Source: Metarhizium brunneum (lineage: Eukaryota > Ascomycota > Sordariomycetes > Hypocreales > Clavicipitaceae). From it: a DNA stretch of 64,000 nucleotides. The stretch covers positions 372,001 through 436,000 of the forward strand of contig NC_089423.1 of the NCBI RefSeq assembly GCF_013426205.1, given 5' to 3'. The notes below the pieces were generated by a model. That model was not told where the DNA came from. It made no database searches and worked only from the letters and a program-made list of their open reading frames with translations. Below, piece by piece: positions 42,128 to 53,706 of the stretch. Position 1 is the first letter of the stretch. Each line of letters opens with the position of its first letter. A program made the translations under genes and the position numbers.

Positions 42128-44811
42128 TCAAGTGATGACAGCCGCGGTCTTATGCAACTGCAACTGCAACGTCTTCGGATTCACCGCCAAGTCTCTGTTA
42201 AACTCGACGCCGAAAGACGGGCAAATTATCCAATCCCGACCAAACATGCAGTTTTGGATCTGAAATCGATATCCAGGGTTAAAGTGCCGCAAAGACAGCC
42301 AGTAATTGCAGTCTGGCCAGACGTCCCAGGTCCATTCAACATGATCAAGTACGGCGTCATTCAGTATCGGGAGCTTGCGCCAGTGGTACATGCGACATGG
42401 TGCCTTTATTCTTGGGATCACTCTCATTCTAAACTCAATCTTGGACAGCGCCCAGTTGTCCGGCACTACATAGCTTTACAAAATGCCAAACTACTCGACA
42501 CTGCAACCACAGCCAACAATGCTGCGTGTCGCTCCTCTCCATCGCGCACGAAAATCGCAACCCGATTCCCCAGTCGTTTACGGCAGCAGCGGGATGCGTT
42601 CGGCAGCTCGTCGCGTTGCCGCGCGTACAGCGTCGCTGGTTATCCGCCTCAGGAGCGGGTTAGACAATCGGTGGCCGAGGCGAGAGACGCGTGTAAGCGC
42701 CCTCGTGAGTATTTGGCCGACTCTCTGCGGCATCGAGTAAACAACCGTGGACACGGCGCCCTCGACACCCTCGGCGGTTCCCACGGCAGCGCCGATTCCA
42801 AGGCTGGCAGCGGTAGAGGCCAACAGGCCTTCGCCCGCGGCCGATGCGGCAAAGGCGCCAAGGCCAGCACCGGCGAGCGGAACGCCAATGGCGGCAATAG
42901 TCTTTAGGGCGCTGGGAGAGGTGTTGTCTTGAGGGGCGCTCGGGGGCGTGCTGGGAGACGTCGACGGCGCCTTGTCGTTTTCCTTTTGCTTGCTGCCGGG
43001 GGCCTTTGCCGACTCGCCTATGGCGGCGAGTACCTTGGCGCAGAGCTCGTCTTTTTTGCCTAGCAACATGTGAGCATGAGTGGGCGGCTTCGACACGGGC
43101 ATGACGGATTCATCGGTAGTACGCACCTTGGGTTGCTCGGGCTTTGGGTGACGATGGCGGTCCAGGGAGGCACGAGCCAAAAGTAAGGCCCGCCTCGGCT
43201 ATTTGCCTCAGAACGCCTAGAAGAGAGGGAAAGGTTTGCTGCAAAAGGCTGTATATAGGAGCATGCTCTTGTTGTAACGATGAAAGGCCATCATTCTGAT
43301 CGAGATAGACCACGAGCCTACGCTCGTCGACGTGAAAGCGTTGCAAGACTAGATTGAGAAAGTCTGGCCATTGCTGAACGCCGAGTTGCTCGTCTTGGTC
43401 CTGCTCCTGCTGCGGCTCCTGACCCGGCTGTTGTTGCTCCGGCTCTATAATACTAATGTTAGCACACCGTCGCATCTCTCGCACGGATATGGTAGAGAAG
43501 TCTTGTACCAGCTGGCAGCGCCGCCTCGTCTTGACCTTGATCATCGAGCATGTCCCATGGAAAACCCGAAAAGTACTCGTATACGCCGGCTGAAAAGCAC
43601 AGGTCTCGGGGGGGGGCGTGATCCGAGCCCACCAAGTAATCAATGATTCCTTGTTCTTGACCGGGTCCGACATCATTAAAAACGGCCAAAACGTTAGACA
43701 CGTCTCGGTTACAGCGCTCGGTCGCGTCTTTGCTCTTTTTAGGCGGCGGCTCGTCCGAAGACGACTCCGGAGCCTGGTCTGAAGCAGACGGGCTGCAAAT
43801 GGCTTGCTGTGCCTGGGCAATCACCTCGGGTACAGGCCGTCTCTGGGCTTCAGATTTCTCAATAACCGGTTTTAATTTCTTGTCGACGGCTTCTCGGCAT
43901 CGCTGCTGGAGGCCGCTCGGTCCTGCCACGGGCTCCTCACTCTGGCTGGGATCGCACACGTTGACCAGCTGCCACGCGACTTCTTCCCAGCGGGCCGGGT
44001 CGGGATCAGGCGTGAGTCCTTTGACAATCTCGGCCGATTTTCTCTCACAATCCCCTCGCGTGGAAGGGCCCGGATGGGCGGCCTGGTCGCCAGTTGGGGG
44101 AGGGCCAGGGTTTGGGTTGTGTGTGCTACAACAGAGGCATCCTTCCAAAGCGGCGTTCACAATTTCATCGATCCTGCGTCGTTGTTCGTTCGGGTCATTG
44201 TTGCGCAGTACTGGACGTGTAGCTGCTGCGGCCACCCGCATGCAGTGATCAATATGCGACTTGACCACGGCCCACTTCAGCCTGCCAATGTATTGATCTA
44301 ATGCTTCATCAGACATGTCGTGGATGGCCTGTTGGCTTGGGGGGCTGCCACTAATGTCGGGCAACGGAGAATACCATTCTATCTGGTCTGTGGGCCATCC
44401 CGTTGTCTGGTAAAACGAGCCATCCTGTGGGCCGTTTACTGTAGATGGCCCTGGACGTATCCGATAGAGGTACGGCCAGCCGCCAACCGCTATGTTCAAC
44501 AACTGGTCATAACTACTCGTCGGGTCTGCCCAAGCCCGTAGTGCTTGCCTCACCTCCTGGTAGCCTAGAGGCGCATATAGCAGACGGCCGTTGGCGGTTC
44601 GCATACCGGTGTTGATATAATCACTCAATCCTTGACCCCAGACGCGGGGCCTCTCTCGTTGTAGAGGAAGCCCGCCACGGCCCATAAAGTTAGGTTTTTT
44701 CGAAGTCACGTGATAGACGTACGTTGGCGGTGGTAACGCAGCAACAATATTGCTTGCCCACAATACGTGCACGAGTAGGACTAGCCACTTGGTCCAGCGA
44801 AGAGAGGCCAT
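42128..44811 (-). CDS. Enterotoxin-like ADP-ribosyltransferase family secreted protein
   Basis: Four exons (43509-44811, 43127-43444, 42582-43059, 42128-42473), introns 64, 67 and 108 nt, 814 aa. Signal peptide at about 1-25. The N-terminal domain resembles the fungal heat-labile-enterotoxin A-chain family, known in insect-pathogenic fungi: VYHVTSKKP then GGLP at 32-49, YLYRIRP and a GWPTDQIEWYSPL segment. Arg at the usual catalytic YR position reads His (H34), and the E-x-E pair is not evident, so activity is doubtful. A Ser/Pro/Gln-rich middle, a Gly/Ala-rich hydrophobic stretch (about 580-640) and a Trp/Cys-containing C-terminal part follow. The last intron has a weak acceptor (AAAG); without it the protein would end at 42578 (700 aa). 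Target unknown. Confidence 0.75.
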
Positions 44812-44822
44812 TGTGATTCTTT

Positions 44823-44850
44823 GATATATATAGATAGATGGATAGATAGA
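44823..44850 (-). promoter_or_regulatory. Cluster of GATA motifs in the toxin-like gene leader
   Basis: Four GATA tetramers on the plus strand (44823, 44833, 44841, 44845), two or three in HGATAR form, 12-40 bp upstream of the ATG. They could bind AreA-type nitrogen regulators, but may simply be a (GATA)n microsatellite in the 5' UTR. Confidence 0.35.
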
Positions 44851-44919
44851 TCGGTATGTCGTGCAGGTTGTCTTGAGGTAAAGCTCTCCCTGCAGAGTGG
44901 TGCGAGCCTACGTGACCAA

Positions 44920-44925
44920 TTTATA
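44920..44925 (-). promoter_or_regulatory. TATA box candidate for the toxin-like gene
   Basis: TATAAA on the minus strand, about 110 bp upstream of the start codon at 44811. Confidence 0.45.
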
Positions 44926-46083
44926 CTGTCAAGTCAGGGCCACATGATAATAGACACGCCAAGTTTTACTATTAAATGCTTGATACTGTCTCAAGGACTA
45001 GCAAGACTAGCTAATATTTACACATGGTGCCTTTATGCCATGGGCCCATGACCCATTCTATCACACACGAAACTATGCATCCCCCGGCAAGCATTGTCGG
45101 AGCATGAAATGATAGAGCAGGCACATGTACACCTTTTCCATCATCACACAGCAGAAACTGATAGATATATTAAGGTTTAAATTGTATCGCTCATTAGTCA
45201 AGTGAAATTACAAGCATGACACGAGCATCGTGCAAGCATAAAATTTGGCAACACAGTATTTGGCTCAACGATAGATGTATACGCTAAATTGTATACTAAA
45301 ATTACGTAGTACGTACTAGGAGTGACGAGGAAAACTTAAGTCGTATTGTCATTCAACCGCAACATAACATGAAAGCTCTTAATTTAATGCAAGAACTGTT
45401 ATCCTTCCTTTGGTCACCAGTTTCTATGGCTCTTACCAATTACGCACCTTCTATACCATCGCCATCCGGAAGCAGGCCTCAAACAGTGGGAGGCGAATTG
45501 CGCCCGCGATTATGCATGATTAAGCGATTCAGGACATGTCAAGGGAGCTAGCTACACCACCACCTTTGTTGAAAAGTACTTGTCCATGGCTTGAGAAGAT
45601 TTGGTCGAATGAAAAGGGACATTGAGGTACCATGTGGATAGGCCGATGGGCGACGCAATTCCTATGCGCATATCCTGGGGCATAATTAAGAGTGGCGAGA
45701 CATTGAAACCGCCTTGCGGGCATAACGTCATGAAAAGCAAGTGCATCGAGCAATGCGCCTCGCATTATGCTTGGCATCTACGGTTCAATAGAAACCCTTA
45801 CTCAAGTTCAGCATATCGCAGAGCCAAATAATTTGGCTTGTAATAAAAAGCTAGAGGGGCCCAAGACTTGGAAACCTAAATATATTGCCGAGTCATGCGT
45901 TTCTCGTGTGGCTATGCGTTGCTTTTATAATTATGCGTTCCTATTATGCGCATTACTACTCCGTACATGCAAGACAATATAAACTTTAATAAATTAAGAG
46001 CTGTATAAATAAGCGCTGTATACATAACGACTAGCTTGATTTAGTCAGGTGCCTTATAACCTAAAGTTTTGCGTTACTATTAG

Positions 46084-46188
46084 GCGTATTATTCTTAGGC
46101 GCATTATTCTTATGCGTATTATCCTTATGCGTATTATCCTTATGCGTATTATCCTTATACGCATTGTCCTTATACGCATTACTCTTTG
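46084..46188. repeat. 15-bp minisatellite, seven units
   Basis: Units of GCGTATTATCCTTAT type, three identical in the middle and degenerate on both sides (GCGTATTATTCTTAG first, ACGCATTACTCTTTG last). Confidence 0.9.
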
Positions 46189-46527
46189 TCGGTAGATACA
46201 AGTGGGACTGATTACTCGGTAAAAAGTTATAGAGCGTTTCTTATTGCCAATTATATGCAGTTAACACTATGCATACCATGGGAGGAGCTGTATGCATGAG
46301 CGCTCTATGCATGATGATAAGCTTGATTTGGTTAGACAGTTGACTCATAGCATGGAGTCCCATAGTTTGCTGCATGGAATAAAGGCCAACACATAGCAGA
46401 CAATCGGCCAACTGATAACATGCTATGCCAGGTTAAAGCATTACATGTAAAGCATGGAAAGGCGGCTAGAGTTGTCCTTGATCGATTTCAGCATCCCACC
46501 GCATGCCATGCTTATTCTTCGCTGCCG

Positions 46528-46537
46528 TATATAAAAA
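46528..46537 (+). promoter_or_regulatory. TATA box candidate
   Basis: TATATAAAAA about 130 bp upstream of the ATG at 46667, followed by a pyrimidine-rich leader (TCCTCCTCCT). Confidence 0.55.
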
Positions 46538-46666
46538 GGGGAGAGCATACCAGTCCTCCTCCTACAATAGCACCATTCCTTCGCGCTGCTCACCACCAAC
46601 CATCTGTCTCTCACAAAATACCCACGTTATACACACTGCCTTAGGCGGCGTTATTATTCCAGAACA

Positions 46667-47908
46667 ATGCGTCCTATTCTTTCCGCCGCTCTTTTTATAG
46701 CTGCCTGCAATGGCTATTTCCTTGGACCCGTGTTTAATACACTGCGTCCAGGCCGTCACGAGCAGCCTCGCATAGCTGTGAGCCCCTTGGAACTTGAGCA
46801 ATTCGCGAGGACAGAAAAGCGTGCCGACTCGGTGGGGAAGAAACTTACCAGGATCCCACCGGAAGACTTGGAGGAGACAGGAAAGATTTTAGCAAAGGCT
46901 CTGAAAAATGACCCTCAAGTAAAGAAATACCTTGCCCTTCTTGAGCCACTAATCGCCGCCGCGTCCAAGACTACAAAATGCTATGAAAACTACAAGAATA
47001 GCATCGATGCCGTCATCAAAGTTTGCAATGACAAATACGCGAAAGTAGTAGACCTGAAAAATCGAATCCTGTCGCTAGCTTCGATGCCTGGTTTTCGAAC
47101 CTCATTGCTCTTCTGGCAGAAATTACCAAATGTGACCCATTCCCGCGAGAGCCTCCAAGGCGACGCAACCAAGGCTAGGGACTTTATTGATGCTATTAGT
47201 GGCGTTAATAAAGTCTTGGACGAAGCGAATAAATGGAAACCCATCGCAGAGCAACTACACCGCTATCATGAGCACCTGAAGAGCCTTAGAAAAGCTATAT
47301 CCGATGCTGAAGATTGCTACGAGGCGTTTATCACCAAAAATGAAACAGAGAGACTTGAATCTCCGGAAGCCACCTCGGAGGTTTTGAAGCCCTGCGCCGA
47401 CCAATATGCAATAGTCAAGGACAGACGCCATGAGCTTGAGGAATTCCAAAACGGCACGTTGAAGGTCTCTGGCGGGAAAGCCTTCGCAGACCTCGAGCTG
47501 GCCAACCTGCCGGCATTGGAGGAGAAAACCGCAGCACTGGAAACGGACAGGGCTAGAACGGCCGAGTTGGTATGGGAGGGCTCGGACGAGGTGCGGCAGC
47601 TCAATGCGACCATCTTTGACGAGATCAATCTGGCCTTCAATAACCTGACTGTTGAGACGGTACGCAACTTGCAAAAATATGTGTTACTTTCTGAGACCAA
47701 AGCTGGCAAGCCGGCCGAGTCTGCTATCGAAGATGCAAAGAAGTGGTCGGAACAGTTTTTGGCCGAGCTATCAGCCATGCCTGATGCGAAGCTTGATGAG
47801 ATTGTCAGCGATGCACTGTCTATCGCGATAACCGCGGACGTAGTTGACAAGTTGCTAGATCCTTTGGTTCAAGTATCTACATGGCTTCTCGACCGTGTCC
47901 ATAAATAG
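46667..47908 (+). CDS. Helical secreted protein with two-fold cysteine repeat (orphan)
   Basis: Single exon, 413 aa. Signal peptide at about 1-16 ([16 protein letters not shown]), then a possible pro-region ending at the Kex2-like site KR51-52. The mature chain is strongly helical with Lys/Glu/Leu heptad-like patterns. Two segments repeat: C105-YE...C120-NDKYAKVVD and C217-YE...C243-ADQYAIVKD. Each probably forms a disulfide-pinned helical hairpin. The C-terminus has a mildly hydrophobic helix ([18 protein letters not shown]). No catalytic motif seen and no family recognised. The overall look recalls helical toxins or wall proteins, but this is only a shape argument. Confidence 0.7.
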   Translation: MRPILSAALFIAACNGYFLGPVFNTLRPGRHEQPRIAVSPLELEQFARTEKRADSVGKKLTRIPPEDLEETGKILAKALKNDPQVKKYLALLEPLIAAASKTTKCYENYKNSIDAVIKVCNDKYAKVVDLKNRILSLASMPGFRTSLLFWQKLPNVTHSRESLQGDATKARDFIDAISGVNKVLDEANKWKPIAEQLHRYHEHLKSLRKAISDAEDCYEAFITKNETERLESPEATSEVLKPCADQYAIVKDRRHELEEFQNGTLKVSGGKAFADLELANLPALEEKTAALETDRARTAELVWEGSDEVRQLNATIFDEINLAFNNLTVETVRNLQKYVLLSETKAGKPAESAIEDAKKWSEQFLAELSAMPDAKLDEIVSDALSIAITADVVDKLLDPLVQVSTWLLDRVHK

Positions 47909-49728
47909 CAGACCTTTTCCATTGAAATTGGCCTTTGCCGTTGACAGTGTCTAAAATGACTACCTAGTAGTGCTTGTTAGATAGAATGTCAGATATCAGG
48001 ACCTACTACTACTGAACCAATGGCCCGTCCAAATCGTGATGATGGTCAGAGTTTCCCCCAGGCCACTTTTCATTTTCCCTGCAGTGGGAAGGAGTTTGAA
48101 AACAACAGCTCCGCGAGATTGTAGTGAATATTCGGAACCCGCTCACCGTATCAAGCCTACTTAGGGCGATTGGCGAGTCGCTACACATTTCGACTTCAAA
48201 CACTAGAGCGTTAGTGATGTCACTTTATGGCGTCCGAGTATCTTGAAAGACTTACAAACGACGTTCAAAAGAGAGTGTTATTTGTATGTGACAAAATCCA
48301 AAGGTGTAACAAGGGCTTAGTAATAAAGGCTTGGAAGAATGATTTTGTTTATTAAGTTGAAATCTCGCAGTTGGATCGAGTAACGCCTGCATCTCTTGAG
48401 CCTGTGCATATGGAGGACTCGACTTGATAGTCGTAGATGCCATGTTCTTATTGGTCATGCCTTCGTAAACACAGCACTTTCCGTCTCTCACCGCGCTTGT
48501 CTCGTGAGTGCATATATTTGGAAACGCTCGGTGAGCATAGTTGCCAAGAGCTATCGCGGGTGAATTGAAAGAGCCTGGGACCCCTTTTGTCTAAATTCGA
48601 ACGACGTCAGAGAGCATACTTACATACCATTTATGTCCAGCGTCACATTAGGGCAGAGTAGATGCTCTCCGGTATTTGCCGGCTAGAGTCTCGCATAGAG
48701 AATGATGCCATCCGCAATCGAATAGCCCTGGCGTTCCTCGACTTGGAGCTTAAGAGGATTTATCTAGAAAGGAAACTTACGCAAGCCAGGGTGAAGACGA
48801 GAGTTGAGCGCGGATACATCAGCTATATGATCGACAAGGTGCTTGAGAATACGCACGCTGGGTAGCATATGGCTGGCAATCGCGCGAGAGCCGCGATACC
48901 AGCACACTTCTATAATCAACAACGGTACGGAAAGCGGTGGTGGGCTCTCATAAATGGGCTTGGATATGATATCTTATTTCTGTGCTTATCAAGACGTGTG
49001 GGCATCATGTATGGCCTCTACCTAAAACTTAGCAGAGTGATAGCCTTGCCATCCCCGAATTACCGCAGAAATACCAGCAGATAGTCGGCTCTGAAAAACT
49101 TTGCGCCATGAAGCATGCGGCTCAAATGATCAGAGTCGGACTTGATGGATATTCTGTCAGCGCCTTGCAGCTGAGATGTCATGACAGATATAAAGCGGTT
49201 GATTCGTCCGTTCGTAAGTCCTTCTGCAATTCATGGTACGACAAATCTCGGCCCCTTCTAATCCCGGCTATAAACAGCAAGGGCTACCTGAAATATTATA
49301 ACCAACAACATCAAAAGGTTACATTCGCTAGCACCGAGTGAGAACCAACACCATAGAGGTGCCGAAACGTCACATGCGATTGCACTAATCAAGAACTGGC
49401 CGCGTAAAATAATGGAAATCAATTGATGTCACATGCACTTCTAGGGCTGTCCAGTCAGTACCACCACAGAAAACAGTCGGACTTACTGTACTACATAGGC
49501 AGTGCATCATCATCGACACTGCATACAATACAAATTAGGCGAGACCGCCAGACTACCACGACATGCACTCTGGGTTTCTTCCCTACTCACCAGTCTCGCA
49601 CCCAGTTACCTAGGCAGTGACACAGGTAGTGCGTGGTAACACAGTCAGCAGTCTGCGAAACGTTTTAACCACGAAACTCAGGTATCGCGGTCCACACTCT
49701 GTTTATTCAGCTGCAACCCTCACCATGC
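47909..49728. other. Intergenic, no convincing gene
   Basis: 1.8 kb. Short ATG frames such as 48662-48865 (+, Arg-rich helical) lack other evidence. Confidence 0.4.
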
Positions 49729-50205
49729 ATGACAACAATGTCGGCACAAAGTCTCACAGGCTCTCAAGTACCTTGTTCCAATGAGCAGCCGGCTAGGCAA
49801 TCAGACAATGCCCAGGTCGACGATACTAGGGCCACGCAAACTTGGACGCAAAGCGGCTACCCGATAGTTGACGGCAAATACCTGGACGGAAATGGCGTCA
49901 CTCAGAGCATAGGGGATGAGTGGACAATGTCAGGCCCCCCCGTCATCGATGTATACTGGCACAACCGGAGACGCAGCAGGCAAGGGACACGGGCGTATTT
50001 TGGCTCTATTGGGGCAAACGCTTTTGATGATTTGACCGAATATATAAGCCGAGTTCGAGAGTTTCTGAGAGCACAGGGGCATGTGTGCCAGATTATGTCG
50101 TTGAACGCGACGGCATATTCGGTCAATGTAATTGTAGCCTCAGAGCTGTCAACAGATGAAATGGGTGACCTCTTGTGGGACTATCGTCTTGCGCCGGCTA
50201 ACTAG
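49729..50205 (+). CDS. Hypothetical protein
   Basis: Single exon, 158 aa, no signal peptide or membrane segment. The N-terminal 50 residues are polar and look disordered. The rest (PVIDVYWHNRRRSRQGTRAY, DDLTEYISRVREFLRAQGHV, YSVNVIVASELSTDEMGDLL) looks like a compact alpha/beta domain. Another ATG lies four bases upstream in a different frame, giving a short competing frame. No family recognised; it may be a lineage-specific gene. Confidence 0.45.
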   Translation: MTTMSAQSLTGSQVPCSNEQPARQSDNAQVDDTRATQTWTQSGYPIVDGKYLDGNGVTQSIGDEWTMSGPPVIDVYWHNRRRSRQGTRAYFGSIGANAFDDLTEYISRVREFLRAQGHVCQIMSLNATAYSVNVIVASELSTDEMGDLLWDYRLAPAN

Positions 50206-50813
50206 GCAGGAAAGCTAACTTGATATGTATAAATGTCTGGTTTATTTGCAAATGCCAAAAGCATTTTATTAATAACGCCTTTCCCACAGCCCGGCAAAAA
50301 GTCAAACTGCCGTCAACGAAATGATGATGCGCAGATGCCGGTCATGGATGCTGAATGTATTTAGTTAATGGACCTTGACAAACACTAGGCGAGTAAAGAA
50401 ACATGTGTACTCAAAAGCCGCATTGGTTCTGTCACGCATATTACTACTCTTGTGACAGCCTAACCCCTGTAATGATAATGGTTTTCCTGGAAACAGGCTA
50501 CCATCTACTAACTGGTGTCGGTATGCTCGGTGACTACCATACTTTGGTGGGAGAAGCTCAAGGTTACTATATTATTCACTGCGTAAACGCCCATGTAAGA
50601 GAATATATATCTCAAGTGTCTCAGCTTTAGTAATAACACCAACCCCAGAATTATTATCCCCGATAGACTCAGTCTTGGGCTCGCGCATGTCAGTAGTACC
50701 CTCGTTCAAGGTCTTCTTAAGATCGATATTGTCGTTCTTTGGCTAGCGGTTAAAGTACCAGGACTTAGATGCCCGAAAGAATATCTCGGGTCGTCGATCG
50801 TGTCCTGTATAGC
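50206..50813. other. Intergenic, no gene recognised
   Basis: About 600 bp; only short frames, none supported. Confidence 0.4.
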
Positions 50814-51827
50814 TTAGCCGCTCACCTGCAGTGCCCGTGGCCATGGAAAGACAACGTCAATGCATTCGCACTTGCGGAAGAAGCACATGCCGAGCAGCCA
50901 GTTGCGCACCCGGAGGCGCGGCGTGCCATCGACGAGGTATGCGTCGAGGTCCACACCGAGCGAGACATGGCGGTCAAGGTCGTTGGCGTCGTGTGTCTCG
51001 GAGCCTGGATGCCGCGGCCATGCCGAGGTGAAGACAAACTTTGGCCGCCGACACCGGTCGTCCTTTCGAGGCAATACGAAAACGGCACGGTGCGGCTGGT
51101 ACTTATTCTTAGGATCCCAGATGCAGCCAAGAATCAGCTTTCGGCCGGCCTTGATGGCGGCCACGACGTGGGAGGCCATGCCGTAAAGATGGATGTCAGC
51201 AAAGGAGCCGTAGCCCTCGCCAGCATGGGCGTTGGCGTCGACATCAAGATGCCGGATGAGATGGTCGGCAAGAAGAATATGGCCCTGCTCGCAGAGGTAG
51301 TCAATTAGGTCCAAGAGGCAATTTCTCCGTTCCCGGTCATAACTCCTATCACGCCTGGATCTGTCAACCGAGAAGACATCTGCCGTGTCAATGACGCGCC
51401 CGAGTTTCCACAAATGACCCTTTGCTGAAATACCGCCCGCCGTCAACTCCACGCCGCTCAATCGGCAGCCCTTATTAAATGTCAGATACCGGGGTTCGTC
51501 CTTGGGCGCACTAAATTCATCAAACAGATACTCTTGGAGGAAGCTTGATGCCGTTAGGCCCGCCACCGGCCTCAGGGTATCGCTGTTGTTGTCGAGGATC
51601 TCGCCATTTAAGAGACACATGGCCAGCACCGACAGACTTAGACTGCGGCCTTGCCCTCTGAGCACGTCGCCATCTAGCCGGAGCGAGTATTGGCAGCAGT
51701 TGGCGACGATACCGAGCCGGTCCCACGGCTTCGATAACCCGCGTGCCTCGATATCGGCAATCACTCTGGGGTGCGACTCGCGCTCGATAAACCAACTGTT
51801 GTCTGCGTGGTTGTAGATGAACCTACT
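50814..51827 (-). pseudogene. C-terminal part of a HET-domain protein
   Basis: An open frame of over 330 codons begins right after an in-frame TGA near 51830 and has no good start. It reads FIYNHADNSWFIERESHPRV, then DRLGIVANCCQYSLRLDG and SLSLSVLAMCLLNGEILDNN, typical of the region after the HET core in some fungal proteins. The HET core itself is missing upstream. The internal frame is intact, so the truncation may be recent or an upstream exon may be undetected. Confidence 0.65.
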
Positions 51828-52159
51828 TCACCACACAGCTAGCCGTCACTTGTTGCTCTCATTGGCACTACACCAAAAGCCATGTCAGCATGCGGCATGT
51901 AACAGAAGGATCTGGCGGCATGGGGTGGAATGTCTGCTTAGTAGTCCGAGGGCGCTCAGCTGTACCGATACATATATTCAATATTTCTTTACATCATCCT
52001 TACAACGCTCGAGACAGCCTAGAGTCAACCAAGGCCGGGGGTCGAGATGAGGAGGCTGTACTTGAACTGTACAATAGTCTGCATCGCGACATAAAGTGCA
52101 AACTCTGTCCGCATCTTGACCTTTCGCCTCGTACGTCTTTGCGTCTTTTCAACTCCACA
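51828..52159. other. Intergenic between HET fragment and SAT4 relic
   Basis: 330 bp, nothing recognised. Confidence 0.4.
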
Positions 52160-53603
52160 ATGGGCGCGGATCTCATAGAGTACGGGCGGAGTCAGTTGGC
52201 CACCATCGTGGCCTGTACCGCTATTGCTGTGTGTATGGCAGTTTTGCGCTTCTGGTGCAAAATTACTCTCAAGATCGGTCTCCAAGCCGACGGTTGGTGG
52301 ATGCTAATAGCATTGCTGACGTACCTTGGGGCTCAATCGCTTTTGCTATGGGGTCAACGAGGTTTGGAGAAATAAGGTGGTGGCAGTAACATCGCACATC
52401 ACTAATACGAATTCCAGGTTTCTCGGATGGCAGCTTTGGCAGGGAGTTGAATGAAATAATGGCGGACCCGAAACAGCTCCCATCCCCCCAAGCCAGTCAG
52501 CATCTCCAGAACTACTCAAAGGTATTGACGTCAATAATCCGGGCATGCTCCTCCAGTGACAGACACACTGCTGATACCGTGCCGTGATCTCAGTCCCTAT
52601 TTATCGGATTCACGCTCAGCTGATTTCTTCTCTTTGCCATCAAGATGTCTATTTGCCTCCTTTACCAACGGGTATTTTCTATAACGAGGTTACGCTGGGC
52701 CGGCTAGGGGCTCATTGGCGTCTCGACGGCATGGTTCATCACCATCCAGGTCGGACAACTCTTCGCGTGCAACCCGATCCAGGCGTTCTGGGTGAGGCCT
52801 CTTCCTGGACAACCAAGCACAGCACACTGCTTCAACTTTAACACCTTTTTTTTCGTCGAGGCTGTTATCGACATCATCATCGATTGCGCCATACTCATGT
52901 TGCCACTCCGAGCAATCCACGGGCTTGTAATAACTGCCAGGCCCAAAGCACCCTTGTATTCTATTTTTCTTTTAGGTGGCTTGTGAGTTAAAATGCACCG
53001 TAAAACGGATACTTGTATACATTAACCAGCAATAAAGCGCTATAGTCACTAATATTCTCCGGGTATATTACACATATGTTCCCAGAGGCTATTACGGCAC
53101 GTGCATATGTATACCGTTGACCCTATTTAAACCAGCCCTTGTAGTATCGACTAACCAGACATACAGTTCCCTTGAATGACGTCGAACTATGGACTCAGAT
53201 CCACATTGCAACATCAGTCACTTGCGCGTGCTTGCCAATATTTAGCCCTCTAAGAAAGAGTTGGGGCAATTGTATTAGGACTATGCGTTCTTATTACGAA
53301 TTATACTTGCAATCCTGGCCATTTAGGACGAGTGCCAAGGCCACTGGTGTTTTGTCTCAAAGCAAACATGTTGCAACGCCGCTAGATGGTATGAGCCAGC
53401 CTCCCAATCAGCAGATTTTACCGTTTTCACACGACCTATATTGGGGTCCAAGTTTGCTATCCAAGACAGCAAGCCGAGAATTGCGGCAACCAACCGGGCT
53501 TATGGTGAATGTAATAGGGGCTGAACCGAGTCAAGCTTCGATAGACCACGAGCCTTTTCCATCACATGGCATCACATGCACGAGGGAGTTTTACGTTGTC
53601 TAG
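52160..53603 (+). pseudogene. SAT4/rhodopsin-like integral membrane protein relic
   Basis: Pieces in order along the plus strand: an N-terminal helix region (TIVACTAIAVCMAVLRFWCK, WWMLIALLTYLGAQ), then FAIKMSICLLYQRVF, TAWFITIQVGQLFACNPIQA, FFFVEAVIDIIIDCAILMLP, and finally DVELWTQIHIATSVTCACLP. This is the standard order in fungal seven-helix SAT4/PTH11-like proteins. An in-frame TAG at 52705-52707 stands where the family has Trp, another stop follows LLGGL near 52985, and the segments lie in different frames. So the gene is disrupted, although some gaps may be introns. Confidence 0.8.
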
Positions 53604-53706
53604 ACTGTTGGTTGGATGTCTAACACCTACAACTATTGGAAGAAAGGACCGCCTGAGCCTGGGAAGCGGCGTGGCGGGATATGATGGAATAGTGTGCAAT
53701 TGACAT

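Larger units (their letters stand above)
44812..46666. other. Divergent intergenic region between two secreted-protein genes
   Basis: 1.85 kb, AT-rich, between the enterotoxin-like gene (minus) and the helical secreted-protein gene (plus). Contains candidate promoters for both and a 15-bp minisatellite. A short ATG frame at 45369-45551 has no support. Confidence 0.5.

Noticed and set aside
41819..42907. 362-codon plus-strand open frame
   Set aside because: It runs antisense to exons of the enterotoxin-like gene, has no domain, and its composition mirrors the other strand.
46084..46188. CRISPR-like array
   Set aside because: Units are 15 bp, contiguous and without spacers; the genome is eukaryotic.
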